Below the pieces are notes generated by a model. That model had not been told where the DNA came from. It searched no databases and worked only from the letters and a program-made list of their open reading frames with translations. Below, piece by piece: positions 48,241 to 58,552 of a stretch of DNA of 60,280 bases. Position numbers and translations under genes: made by a program. The DNA comes from Tritrichomonas foetus (Eukaryota; Parabasalia; Tritrichomonadida; Tritrichomonadidae): the NCBI GenBank assembly GCA_001839685.1, contig MLAK01000726.1, forward strand, positions 10,048 through 70,327. Direction: 5' to 3'. How positions within the stretch are numbered: position 1 is the stretch's first letter; each line of letters starts with the position of its first letter.

Positions 48241-48569
48241 CCCTGAGAAAAATATCAAAGGGAGCCTTTGGAAAAGAAATTCAAGAAAAAATGATGACTT
48301 TTAGAGACCAAATACGGCTTCAATTTTGATTTAACTTTTTTCGTGATATTTGATCGTTCATTTTTCATGCAAATACTTCTACAGCTGGTTAATTAGAGAT
48401 AAAAGTAAATTTCCTTGGCCTCATAACTTTCAAATGTATATTATTATGATGTCAGTATAGGCATTTTAAATATGTAGATAGGAGCACCTTTTGAGAAATT
48501 TCGGATGCCTTCAATAAAACACTTTAGCTGTATTATTAAACGGCACTAAATAGCCAGATAACAAATATT
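48241..48569. other. divergent promoter region of the solenoid gene and CCT delta
   Basis: 329 bp, no gene. Contains TAAACGGCA 25 bp ahead of the CCT delta ATG. Confidence 0.5.
48537..48545 (+). promoter_or_regulatory. TAAACGGCA element upstream of CCT delta
   Basis: Identical to the 9-mer 40 bp ahead of MCM3; here 24 bp separate it from the ATG. A Myb-type site is the likely reading. Inferred from recurrence and position. Confidence 0.35.
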
Positions 48570-50177
48570 ATGACTACAGCATCCCCAATTGCATCAGCTA
48601 CTAATCCTCCTGCCTTTCAAGGACAAGAACATCCAACCGACGTTCGCATGTCTTGCATACTTGCAGCAAAATCAGTTGCAGACGCAGTACGTTCTTCACT
48701 TGGTCCAAGAGGTATGGATAAGCTTATTCAGCTTAAAGATAGAACAGTTATCATTACAAATGATGGTGCTACTATCTTGAAGCATATGGGCGCTGCACAC
48801 CCAGCATCAAAATTAATTGTGTCTATGTCACAAGCACAAGATGTAGCAGCGGGAGATGGAACAACATCTGTTGTCATTTTCGCTGGTGCTTTCTTGGCAG
48901 CTTGCAAAACTCTCATTGAGCGAAAATTGCATCCTTCACTTATTAGTGATGCCTTAAAAGTTGTTGGTGATGAATCACTCAAAATCATCGATGGAATGAA
49001 GATTCCCTTCAAAAGTCAAACAGAATTCACTCCAGAAGAACGTGATATTTTGATTCATTCTGCAGAAACATCATTATCATCTAAATTAGCTTCACAATGG
49101 TCAGACATTCTTGCTCCTCTCGCTGTTGATTCTGTACTTAAAATCATTGATAATGGAAGTGTTGACCTTTCCGATATCAGAATAGTTCAAAAAGTTGGTG
49201 GAGTTATTGAAGATTCAGAACTAGTTGATGGAATAGTGTTTGAACATCGCCTTCTTCGATCTGCGAAATCATCACGACTCATTAATGATGCAAAAATAGC
49301 AATGATTCAATTCCAACTTTCACCACCAAAGACAGATATGGATTCTCAAGTAATTCTTACTGATTATGATCAAATGGATCGTGTTCAACGTGAACAACGT
49401 AAATACATTCTTCAAATTGTTCAAGCAATTATTAAAACAGGATGTAATGTGGTGTTACTTCAGAAATCTGTTCTTAGAGACGCCATCAGTGATTTAGCAC
49501 TTACTTTCCTTCAAAATAAGGGAATTCTTGTTGTTAAAGACATCGACCGTACTGATGTTGACTTTGTCTGTCGTACACTTGGTTGTAAACCAATTGCATC
49601 AGTTGAAGGCTTAACTGCTGATAAGCTAGGTTATGCTGGATGTGTTGAAGAAAAACAAACACCAGGAGGTGCAATTGTTAAGATTACTGGTATTAATACC
49701 CATTCAAAGACTATTTCTGTCCTTCTCCGTGGTTCTAATGAATTAATCATTGGTGAGGCTGAACGTTCTCTTCATGATGCATTATGTGTGATTAGGTCAC
49801 TGGTTTATGAACGATCTCTTCTTCCAGGAGGTGGTGCTGCTGAAGTTGAGTTGGCTGTGAAACTCGCTAAAAGAGCCGAAGAAATTGGTGGAGAAATTGG
49901 ATACTGTGTTGGATTATTTGCTGATGCACTCGACATACTTCCATACACACTCGCAGAAAATGCAGGACTTCGACCACTTGAAGTTGTAACAGCTTTAAGA
50001 GAAGCTCATACAAGAGGTGAGAAGAATATGGGTGTTTCTGTGACAGCATGTGGCCCAGCTGATATGGTAAAGGAAGATGTTCTCCAACCATTTTTAGTTA
50101 CAAAATCCGCCATATCTTTTGCTGTTGAAACAGTAAGAATGATTATGAAAGTTGATGATATTCTTGCAACTAGATAA
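48570..50177 (+). CDS. CCT4: chaperonin CCT subunit delta
   Basis: 535 residues (human CCT4 539). Group II chaperonin motifs: [11 protein letters not shown] (about 43-53), [10 protein letters not shown] (about 63-72), GDGTTS (95-100, nucleotide binding), KIVQKVGG-type [21 protein letters not shown] (about 205-225) and [13 protein letters not shown] (about 416-428). The delta assignment follows from the strict order [20 protein letters not shown] and [25 protein letters not shown], which match CCT4 best ([27 protein letters not shown]). The eight-subunit ring folds actin and tubulin in the cytosol; tubulin demand is high in flagellates. Starts cleanly at ATG. Confidence 0.93.
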   Translation: [535 protein letters not shown]

Positions 50178-50367
50178 AAATACCACATTAATATTTACAT
50201 TATTTTTATTATATATTTATTTATTATTTCCCCTTTTTTGTTTCTTAATATTTTCGTTTTGAAGTAAGAACTAGAAGAAGAAGATCAATGAACATGAAAA
50301 AGAAAAATATAAAAATGTAAATTCCACTTATTGTTTAAACAAATTCATTATATAATTAAATACATAC

Positions 50368-53300
50368 TTATTCCTTTGTTAAAGAGGGATGAATAAGTTT
50401 TTCAATGTTTTCTGGCTTGTCCAAATTTAAGAAAATTTCTTTTCTTTCGGGATCTTCAATCAAATCTGCAACTTCTTGCTTGAGAGTTGGTATATTTAAT
50501 ATTTTATCTGCATGCTTGAAAACCAAACAGAAGCATAAAAAGTTCGGCATGTTTACAATTTTCGCTTCATGCAAACAATCCTTGAATCCTGTTCCATGTC
50601 CCATTGATAAAATTGCATCAACAATATCCAAAGCAAAAGGTGGACTAGATTGCGCTGAAAATGAAGCCTTGACAACTCGTCGTGTGATATCTTTGCGTTT
50701 TTTATAAAGTGGATCACACATTGTGCTTCGATAAATATCGACTGTTTCATTTGATACAATCTTGAACTTCTCCATCGCATTGGCTGGATATTTCTGGTAA
50801 ATAATTTTATCATAATTATTCATTGTAGACCACATATTCAATGCATTATATGAAAATGGAGGAAAAACTGGACAAAGAAGATCACAAATCTCAACAATCA
50901 GCTTCTGTGGAAGCATTGGCGTGAATGGCAACATAAGCGAGCGATAAAATGCGCGTGAATATGAAGGTGGTCTGTTAGAAAAGTGAATTGCTGCTTTTTC
51001 ATCAATCACCATTTTCACATCAGGTCGATCAAAATATGCAGCAGGAAGTAGAAAGCGGAAGAAACTTCCTGAGCTTGATGTTCTTGGCTCGAGCAGATCA
51101 TGAACGCGTTTAAATTGAGCATCACTAAGACGTACATAAGCAAAGAAAGTGAAGAAAACAACAGGGAAAAATGGTTGTTTTTCAAGTGCAGCTAAAAGAG
51201 AATTAATAAAAGCATCTTCAAGTTTAATAGTTGGTGGCATTCCGCCAATATATTTCAGATGATATAAACAGACATGAACAAGAGGATAAGGACGAAGATG
51301 AATGATCTTTTGTGGGATGAAATAAACATGTGTTAATGAAATAAAAGTAGCCATTAATAAGTCTATATTTTCTTGAACAGGAAGCTTATTAAAGAAATTC
51401 TTAAAAATGGTGGTTTGTGTGCTTGGATCTGAAAATTCAGCAAGAATTAAAGAATCGTCAGCAAAATAATCAATATCCAGATTAATGATTGATCGAATAA
51501 AGAACCATCTCATTGCTGTTTCAGCTCGAAATGCAATAGTTAAGTTCTTTTTGGTTAACATATAATAACCTAAAGATCGAAGTCCAGTAAGTAAGAATGT
51601 AGATAGATAAACTGGTAAATTATTAAGCTTAACTCCTGTTAGTGTTAAAAGGAATAACGAGGCTGCATATAAATTCTTTTCATCTCTTGTAAATTTAATA
51701 ATTTTAGTCCATTGTTCTGCACGAGTTGTATGATAATTATGATTATATGAATAATAAAAGAAGCCAATAATTAAACGAACATCTGATGCATTACTAATCA
51801 CAAATTCTTCAACTTCTTGAATTGGAATCGGTAATTCTTTCTTCGAGAAATAGAACAAGTTGATTAAATCATATTTGTAACCATCTCCAATTTGTTCAAT
51901 TCCCTTTTCAATTGTGATTTGTTGAAGTTCGAAATGCTCTTCTTTGATTTCTTCTTCAATTAATGGTTCTTCTTTTCGAGGCGAAATTAATTTATTTTCG
52001 GGAATTTCTTTTCGACATTTTTCTACCCATTCATGATGTTTTTCGATTCCTTCGAAAGCTTCAAAAGTTGGCATGATTTCAAGAGGTTGTTCAATCACAG
52101 GTGCAAATTCTTTTGCAATGTTGTAATTTATTGAAATTACTTTATGGACTTGTTCTTTTGCAAGATTAAGTGTTTCTTCAGGACCTTTCATTTTAAGTAA
52201 AAATTCGATAATTACTTCAGGTTCAGCATATGAAATTTGTTTGATTACCTCATTTGTGATTTCATCAACAATTCTTGGTTCTTCACATTGAACGGTTAAT
52301 AAGAGCGATGTTGCAACTTCAATATTGATATGTAAAAGGAATTTTGATACAAGTGCCAATGCATCAATTACTTTTTTAGATGGCTCAACTTGATCAAAAA
52401 TGGAAATTATATAATTGACAATTGAAATGGCAACTTTTCCTAGATTTGAGTGAGAAATTAATACAGATGTTTTATTAAAACTATGACTGAGAATAGAATC
52501 ATCAATCCATGTTTTATCACATCGTATTGATCGAAAACCACGCTTTTCTAATTCACTATTTAAATTAAAACCAAACTTCTTAACAACTTTTATTAATGTT
52601 CCTAAAGCATAATCAAAATATAGGGATTCTCCACTTTTAGTAATTAAATCAATTGCTAGTGGAATTAAAGAAATGTGAATATAATCAAAAATTAACAATT
52701 CATGAATTAATGCAGGATCTACAACATCAGTAACATGTAAAGATAAAAGAATAGAAAGGTCAAACCAATCAATTTTCTTAAAATCAACGATCATTCCAAT
52801 TTTATGAATAAGTTTCTTCAATTCTGGAACAATTGCTTCATCAAGAATATTCATATACTTGTAAACAACTTCAACTGGACTAAAAGTAAATTCAGGTTCA
52901 TCTAAATCAATTGAATTCAAAAATTTGAGAATAAAGTTTGGCAAATATTCATCATAAGGAATTGGATTCATTACAGAATTGACTATAGAAATTGCGGTGT
53001 GTTTATCGAAGGCTGAAATTTTATTAAACAATAAGTTAAGATTATCAACTAAACAACAAAATATTGGATTATTTCGTGTAATTGAAATTTCTTTGATCAT
53101 ATCCAACATTTTAGGCTGAAAATCAGGCTCATCAAAGAAATCTATACCAATTTGAAAAGATGCAAGTCGGTATCTTTGATCAGTATTCATATCAAGCTTT
53201 AAAAATGGAATTATGTCTTCTTTTGAAACAAGATCATTTTTCCAACCGCTGTGTAAAGCATACAAGCATGAAGTTGAGTTTCGTTGGTGTAAATAATTAC

Positions 53301-54108
53301 AAGCAGATGTCCAAAATGGACGATAGGCGACTGCTTGGATATCATCTAAGTTTGATTTAACAATCATTGGAATAATATCGTAAGCAAGTGACAAGTTTCC
53401 ACCATCAAGGAAAAGAGCGTCTGAAACTCGAGCAGAAAGTGTAAAAACATCATAGTTTAAATCTTTAGGCACACTTTTTAAGCATTTATCGATAAACTTT
53501 AAATGTGCAGTTTGAAACATAAGTTCTAAAAATTTTTTATGATTTTTTAAAATCAAAATTGCAACACCATCTTCATTTGTTTCATGCTCGATATATAATC
53601 TGATCATTTCACAAACACGATCTTCTGTGTGATAGTCTTTGATGATATGCCAAGTTCCTTCTGGGAGTGAATTGACAGCATTAAATTCGACTTCTTTTAC
53701 AATATTATAAAATATATTCACATATAATTCTTTTTCTTGGCAATATTTGAAAGATTCAACAAATGGAGCAATTGTAGATTCCATATATTTAACGTTGCCC
53801 GAGTCGTAAAGATTTTTTACAACAATAAAATAATCTTGTGGTAAAAAAGATGCGAAGATATAAAACCAATGATTCAAAAATTTCGTTGCGCGTGTTCGAA
53901 GTTTGTCGTTTCGATGTTTTGTTGTGGGAAGAACGTGTGTCATTATGTCGGTAAATAATGCAACAATATTACATTGCGTAGAATGAAAGATTTTTGGGTT
54001 TAAACGTGATGAAACATGATGTAACTGATTGGTAGCTTTGTCTATTTCTCCTTCTTCGAGTTGCTTTTCAAATTTATTGATAATCTCGGCAAAAGGAGTA
54101 CATTGCAT
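50368..54108 (-). CDS. 1246-residue helical protein, unknown
   Basis: A long uninterrupted frame from the ATG at 54108 (a second in-phase context, MQC, at the very start). Helical throughout, with a charged break around residues 715-760 (SPRKEEPLIEEEIKEEHFELQQ) that divides it into two solenoid halves. The C-terminal half has conserved-looking positions such as FYRSLMLPFTPMLPQKLIVEICDLLCPVFPPFSYNAL (about 1045-1080). No enzyme motif, signal peptide or membrane helix. It converges with CCT delta (190 bp between stops). Its size would suit a scaffold of a large complex. Function is not assigned. Confidence 0.8.
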   Translation of the reverse strand: MQCTPFAEIINKFEKQLEEGEIDKATNQLHHVSSRLNPKIFHSTQCNIVALFTDIMTHVLPTTKHRNDKLRTRATKFLNHWFYIFASFLPQDYFIVVKNLYDSGNVKYMESTIAPFVESFKYCQEKELYVNIFYNIVKEVEFNAVNSLPEGTWHIIKDYHTEDRVCEMIRLYIEHETNEDGVAILILKNHKKFLELMFQTAHLKFIDKCLKSVPKDLNYDVFTLSARVSDALFLDGGNLSLAYDIIPMIVKSNLDDIQAVAYRPFWTSACNYLHQRNSTSCLYALHSGWKNDLVSKEDIIPFLKLDMNTDQRYRLASFQIGIDFFDEPDFQPKMLDMIKEISITRNNPIFCCLVDNLNLLFNKISAFDKHTAISIVNSVMNPIPYDEYLPNFILKFLNSIDLDEPEFTFSPVEVVYKYMNILDEAIVPELKKLIHKIGMIVDFKKIDWFDLSILLSLHVTDVVDPALIHELLIFDYIHISLIPLAIDLITKSGESLYFDYALGTLIKVVKKFGFNLNSELEKRGFRSIRCDKTWIDDSILSHSFNKTSVLISHSNLGKVAISIVNYIISIFDQVEPSKKVIDALALVSKFLLHINIEVATSLLLTVQCEEPRIVDEITNEVIKQISYAEPEVIIEFLLKMKGPEETLNLAKEQVHKVISINYNIAKEFAPVIEQPLEIMPTFEAFEGIEKHHEWVEKCRKEIPENKLISPRKEEPLIEEEIKEEHFELQQITIEKGIEQIGDGYKYDLINLFYFSKKELPIPIQEVEEFVISNASDVRLIIGFFYYSYNHNYHTTRAEQWTKIIKFTRDEKNLYAASLFLLTLTGVKLNNLPVYLSTFLLTGLRSLGYYMLTKKNLTIAFRAETAMRWFFIRSIINLDIDYFADDSLILAEFSDPSTQTTIFKNFFNKLPVQENIDLLMATFISLTHVYFIPQKIIHLRPYPLVHVCLYHLKYIGGMPPTIKLEDAFINSLLAALEKQPFFPVVFFTFFAYVRLSDAQFKRVHDLLEPRTSSSGSFFRFLLPAAYFDRPDVKMVIDEKAAIHFSNRPPSYSRAFYRSLMLPFTPMLPQKLIVEICDLLCPVFPPFSYNALNMWSTMNNYDKIIYQKYPANAMEKFKIVSNETVDIYRSTMCDPLYKKRKDITRRVVKASFSAQSSPPFALDIVDAILSMGHGTGFKDCLHEAKIVNMPNFLCFCLVFKHADKILNIPTLKQEVADLIEDPERKEIFLNLDKPENIEKLIHPSLTKE

Positions 54109-54157
54109 TTCCCCGAAGATTTAATTTTATTCATTAATCTCACAAAAGTGAAACAGG

Positions 54158-54164
54158 CCCGTTT
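54158..54164 (-). promoter_or_regulatory. AAACGGG element upstream of the 1246-residue gene
   Basis: AAACGGG on the minus strand, 50 bp ahead of the ATG; a one-base variant of the element in front of MCM3, CCT delta and ADA2. Tentative. Confidence 0.2.
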
Positions 54165-55003
54165 CAATTCTTATTTATAAATGGTGAAATATTCACATTA
54201 ATCAACGGTTATTTTCGACAGCATCATTTTCATGAAGATGAATTGAAGTGAAACTAATATGAATTTCGGAGAAAAATATTCAGATGAATAAAGCACCTTA
54301 TATATAGTCGAAGGAAGTGACAAATTGAAAAAAAAAAGAATATCATTTCAAAATATTTTGGTGATTTTTTTCCATATATAATTATACTTCTAAATCAACT
54401 AAACTCATTCTTTCTATTTTTCAAGTTGAATATTGTTCATACAATTTGTGATATAATTATTCTATTCATACTCTCCATTGGTGCTTGAATCATTCTGTTA
54501 TTGGAAATAGCTCTGGTTTGTGAGCAAATTCAAAATTTATCTACTTGTATATGTATCTATTATTCGACATGATCTGACAGCTTTTATTGGGTAATTTTAC
54601 CTAAATAATTAATTATAAAAATTAACACCAGCAATTTTTTCACTAAATATCTCATGAGAGATGGGAAACACTCATCAAAATATCAGGGAAGAGTTGAGGA
54701 TGTTATCTCTTTTGAAATTTTTACAGAGCTTTCTGAAAAGTAGAATATTTAAGAATAATAATAATTAAGGACGAATATTAGTAGACCTCACGTAAAATGG
54801 GTAAATTTTTGCTAGACAAAACATTTTTTATTACTTACAATTATTTATGTCCCATCAATTTGTTAACAGGCAGAGATATTTGAGAAAACAAAACTGGTTT
54901 AAAACTCAGTAGATTGGGCTTCAAAAATATAATATACACTTTAAACTATTAACGGGTTTATTATTTTCACTCATTACATCATATATTATTTTCATTCGTT
55001 CAG

Positions 55004-55114
55004 TAAGAAGTGATTTTGGTATAAAATACATAAATGATTTTTGTAAAGATCAAGCGTGAGCGAGGGATTTCAAAAGGTTTTATTATTTTCACGATGTACC
55101 AAAATCACTTCTTA
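55004..55114. repeat. perfect 18-bp inverted repeat with 75-nt spacer
   Basis: TAAGAAGTGATTTTGGTA (55004-55021) and its exact reverse complement TACCAAAATCACTTCTTA (55097-55114). A 16-17-bp direct repeat (GGTTT-TATTATTTTCAC type) lies at 54955-54970 and 55076-55092. Could be the stem of a structured transcript end of the SAPS gene or a small transposon footprint. Confidence 0.8.
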
Positions 55115-55175
55115 TAATATCTAACTAATATAAACGATTTTAAAATAGTATTTTGCTTTTTTAATCCAATCAAAT

Positions 55176-56672
55176 TTAATTTTCAGGAGGCTGTTCAGTT
55201 GATGCTTCAGCATTTTGTTCAGCTTCAACAGGTTGTTCAGGAGATTCTTCAGCTGGTGTTTCTTCGGCCGGAGTATCTTCGTTTGCATTTTCCGATGGTG
55301 CAGGCTTTTCTGGTGGTTCTTCGAATTTTTCTTGTCCCCAACGATGTTTGTTGATTTCATCAAGGTTGTAGAACTGCTTTTCAAAGTCAAAATCTGTTGT
55401 GAAGTGGATTTCTTCTGTCCAAACTATTTGTGTATCTCTCTTCCAGCAAGTCACAGCATCATGGTATTTTTCATTTTTGTTTACTTCCATTTGCATATCT
55501 TCTGGCAACAATATTCCAAATTGAATTAGGAAGGCAGTGATTGTGGGATTACTTTCATGATAAAGGTTCCATGTGAGCGCAATAAGCTTTGAGAGAGTAG
55601 CGAGGTATTGGTCAAACCATTCAACATCTTGGTTAAATATTTCAGTGACGAGATCGAGAAGTGATAGAAGAACAAAATGAGGCACTTTTTCATTCACAAG
55701 TGAACATGTTAAATAAAGCGCATTTTCAAGGTCAAGATTTTTGACACAAATCGTCAAATATGAAAGACAAAGAGACATTTCTGTATCGACATAATTGCCT
55801 GCTTCAACTTTCGATTTGATGGAGCTAATAGCAAAATCTTGTAGTACTTTATCATATCCAACAACTTTAGCAAGACTGTAGTACTCTGGGATGAAGTTTG
55901 GTGTATCTTTGATTTTGACGATATAATTTAAAACAATTTTACGGAAGTCACGAACATTGGAAGCATTTTCGTTGGTTTTGAAATATGAAATAAGTAATTC
56001 AATGATTGATGTGACTTTATGTTTTGTTTTATCATCTGATGAATTCGATAAATCGAAATGTGGCAAATTTTCCATCTTTCTGGAGTTGTAGCATATCCTT
56101 GGAGCATGACTATCATTATCGCCTGACAACGAACGATACAAATTCCACATAAATTCACCAATCGGATATTGAGAGGATGTAATTAAATCGTAAATTGGAT
56201 AATAAACAATTTTGTTATCGATATTATTAATTATTAAATTATATAATTTTGGCGAAAGTGAGAAAACTTCGTGAATTTCGCTTGGCCATGAATCCATAAC
56301 TCTGGATAAAAATCTGGACATTGTTCCGGCTGCGTATTGGTTGGCGTTTCCACTTGATTCATCGATACTTTCAAATGCGAATTCGGTGAGTTCGAGCGAG
56401 TCGATAAAACAACGATGGAGTGACATATTACTTGTTGTGTAAAGTCCGACGATATCTTTGTGAATTTTTCGTTCCTTTGTTTTCATAAGAAGCTGGAAAA
56501 TTTCTTTGATATGTTCGGGAGTGAGAAGATAAGCAAGAAGTTTGGGATTATTTGATCGGTAAGCATTCGAAAGGTCGCTACACTTCAAAAGTTTTTCGAA
56601 TGTAACGTCATCTTTTTCAAGTGCATTCTCTGTTTCTTTGCAAGACTGTGTTTGGGAATTAAAGCGAAACAT
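55176..56672 (-). CDS. SAPS-domain protein, PP6 phosphatase regulatory subunit
   Basis: 498 residues from the ATG at 56672 (MFRFNSQTQS). The N-terminal block (TENALEKDDVTFEKLLKCSDLSNAYRSNNPKLLAYLLTPEHIKEIFQLL) matches the SAPS signature MFW-F...[33 protein letters not shown]...EELVSLI. The following helical region with ANQYAAGTMSRFLSRVM and the late VPHFVLLSLLDLVTEIF...FLIQFGIL also fit. The family (Sit4-associated proteins in yeast, PPP6R in animals) targets the PP6/Sit4 catalytic subunit in the G1/S transition. The C-terminus is an acidic Pro/Glu/Ala repeat (EETPAEESPEQP). The link is based on motif order and moderate similarity. Confidence 0.75.
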   Translation of the reverse strand: MFRFNSQTQSCKETENALEKDDVTFEKLLKCSDLSNAYRSNNPKLLAYLLTPEHIKEIFQLLMKTKERKIHKDIVGLYTTSNMSLHRCFIDSLELTEFAFESIDESSGNANQYAAGTMSRFLSRVMDSWPSEIHEVFSLSPKLYNLIINNIDNKIVYYPIYDLITSSQYPIGEFMWNLYRSLSGDNDSHAPRICYNSRKMENLPHFDLSNSSDDKTKHKVTSIIELLISYFKTNENASNVRDFRKIVLNYIVKIKDTPNFIPEYYSLAKVVGYDKVLQDFAISSIKSKVEAGNYVDTEMSLCLSYLTICVKNLDLENALYLTCSLVNEKVPHFVLLSLLDLVTEIFNQDVEWFDQYLATLSKLIALTWNLYHESNPTITAFLIQFGILLPEDMQMEVNKNEKYHDAVTCWKRDTQIVWTEEIHFTTDFDFEKQFYNLDEINKHRWGQEKFEEPPEKPAPSENANEDTPAEETPAEESPEQPVEAEQNAEASTEQPPEN

Positions 56673-57187
56673 TCACCAGACTTTTTTTTATAAATTTTAA
56701 ACAAAGATGAATAAGCGTCAATATTTTCCTATCGGCTTTTTGTTATTTTGTAACAAAAATCTAGCAATTCCCAAAAGTATCTTTCTGATATTCATTGACA
56801 TGACAACTTGAAAAATAGTGCTTCATTGATGCGATTTATTTGTTGTTACTGCGACGTATATGATTTTAGATAATCATATTTGATTGATTTGGAATAATAT
56901 CATCATAGATTGATTGCTGTAATTAAGTACATTGAAGAATAAATGTGAATACATATAATTCATGAAAAAAACTGGTAAGAGAAAATAATATTGTTCATTA
57001 ATTTTCGTACCAATAATATCCAATTTCTTCCCCTTCAAACCACATTACCAACAATATAACTCTTGTTTTGCGACTTTTCATGCTAAAATAATAAAGAGAA
57101 GAATAGATGACAAGATTTTTTTTTTTGGTTTTTTGTTTATAAATACTTTTGATAACAATTTATATAAATATATAATTAAAGAAAAGT
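56673..57187. other. intergenic spacer between two minus-strand genes
   Basis: 515 bp, T-run at about 57115-57124 downstream of ADA2. No gene recognised. Confidence 0.5.
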
Positions 57188-58513
57188 TCATTCTTGAATC
57201 CATCCCTTATTAATGAACAGTTCATAGATGGCTTCAACTTTATTCGCCGATTCAGGAAGTAGTTCTCTTGCTTCTTCTTTCGTTAATCCGCCTCTTAGCG
57301 TGAATTCACGAATAATCAAGTCTTTTACAGCGACAAACATTGCTGGTGCAATATCAAGTTTCCCACAAAGCTCAATTTCTTCATTACTCAGTAATTTTGC
57401 ATCTTCTGTGTTTTGTCGTCCATGTTCCAATAAATAATCCGTTATAGCTTTGTTCCATTTCGTCACTTCATTTTCAGGTACTCGACCATCTTTCATCATA
57501 GTTTGTAATTTAGAAAAGAGATTTCCTTCATAAATAGTTCGAATTCCATTTTCCTGCCAAAGTTGGCGCTTTTCTATTGTTTCTGTGTCTCGTGCAATTT
57601 CATGAAGTTTATTAGATAATTCAATTGTCTTTTCTCGCCCAATATAAGGTGCAAGCGTGAGCAATTTTGAATCTGTATCTTTCTCACGTGGCGTCTGACC
57701 ACCTAGTGTCTTAAACTTAAGATCTTGGATTCCCCAATCTTCTATTAATTTAGTTCGAAAATGCCGCTCTTGAAGTGCAGCATTATATATGTCCAATTGT
57801 TTAAGTTTTTGATCCAATGTTATATGTGTGTCATTTTCATCAAATATAATTCCATCTATTATTTTTTCAGCATCATCTGCATATTCTTCTTCGAATTCGT
57901 GACGCTTTGGCATATATCCACAAAACTCGGCTGGTGTTGTTTTTTCTTTTTTCCCGAGAAGTGCCAAAATTTTCTCATGGCCACATGAAGGACATGATTC
58001 CTGAGCTTTTGTGTTGAATGGCAGAGGAGGAGGAAGCGGAAATGGATTACGGATTCGCATTTCAGGATTTGGCGCGCATTTGACATCAAAATATGTTCCA
58101 AAATAATGAACTTCACATTCCGCTGCTGACTTCGTCTTCATTTGAAGCGAGATTTCGGTCCAATTTCCAACTCCGCATAATGAAATTGCGTGAAGCAATA
58201 AAAGCTCTTCTTCTGCCGTCCAGTCGCTACTGAAAATGGGGCTTGTTGATGGCTCCATTATAACAAATGGGTGAGTTTTGATATGATTGATGGATTCCGC
58301 GCCAACCGAAAAACATTCTAAACATTGGAAAAAACCTTTGCATTTTGTGCATTGAATGTAATATTCATCTACTATATCGCGATTGCAGGTTCGACAGGAG
58401 TGTTTTATTATTTTTGTATCATGTCTCGTTGAGATTGTTCGCTGCATTTTCCCGGCCTGATGGTTGGACGTTTGATGCGATGAATGCTCATTTGGTATGC
58501 CAGTAACTGACAT
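57188..58513 (-). CDS. ADA2: transcriptional adaptor ADA2
   Basis: 441 residues from the ATG at 58513 (MSVTGIPNEH); a two-codon longer frame begins with TTG. Domains in order: ZZ zinc finger (about 38-85; HSCRTCNRDI, YIQCTKCKGFFQCLECF with paired Cys), SANT/Myb (about 97-142; DWTAEEELLLLHAISLCGVGNWTEISLQM), an ADA2-specific middle (DDAEKIIDGIIFDENDTHITLDQKLKQLDIYNAALQER), and a C-terminal SWIRM domain (about 350-441; LSNEEIELCGKLDIAPAMFVAVKDLI...KVEAIYELFINKGWI). ADA2 joins and activates GCN5 in SAGA/ADA histone acetyltransferase complexes. Length agrees with the family (about 430-450). Nuclear. Confidence 0.93.
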   Translation of the reverse strand: MSVTGIPNEHSSHQTSNHQAGKMQRTISTRHDTKIIKHSCRTCNRDIVDEYYIQCTKCKGFFQCLECFSVGAESINHIKTHPFVIMEPSTSPIFSSDWTAEEELLLLHAISLCGVGNWTEISLQMKTKSAAECEVHYFGTYFDVKCAPNPEMRIRNPFPLPPPLPFNTKAQESCPSCGHEKILALLGKKEKTTPAEFCGYMPKRHEFEEEYADDAEKIIDGIIFDENDTHITLDQKLKQLDIYNAALQERHFRTKLIEDWGIQDLKFKTLGGQTPREKDTDSKLLTLAPYIGREKTIELSNKLHEIARDTETIEKRQLWQENGIRTIYEGNLFSKLQTMMKDGRVPENEVTKWNKAITDYLLEHGRQNTEDAKLLSNEEIELCGKLDIAPAMFVAVKDLIIREFTLRGGLTKEEARELLPESANKVEAIYELFINKGWIQE

Positions 58514-58545
58514 TCCCAAACAATTCGAATAAGATATCGAGTCGA

Positions 58546-58552
58546 CCGTTTA
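58546..58552 (-). promoter_or_regulatory. TAAACGG element upstream of ADA2
   Basis: TAAACGG on the minus strand, 32 bp ahead of the ADA2 ATG, in the same position range and orientation as in MCM3 and CCT delta. Putative Myb site. Confidence 0.35.

Larger units (their letters stand above)
54109..55175. other. gene-free AT-rich region with an 18-bp inverted repeat
   Basis: Upstream of the 1246-residue gene and downstream of the SAPS gene (both minus). The inverted repeat at 55004-55114 is the only structure seen. Confidence 0.5.
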
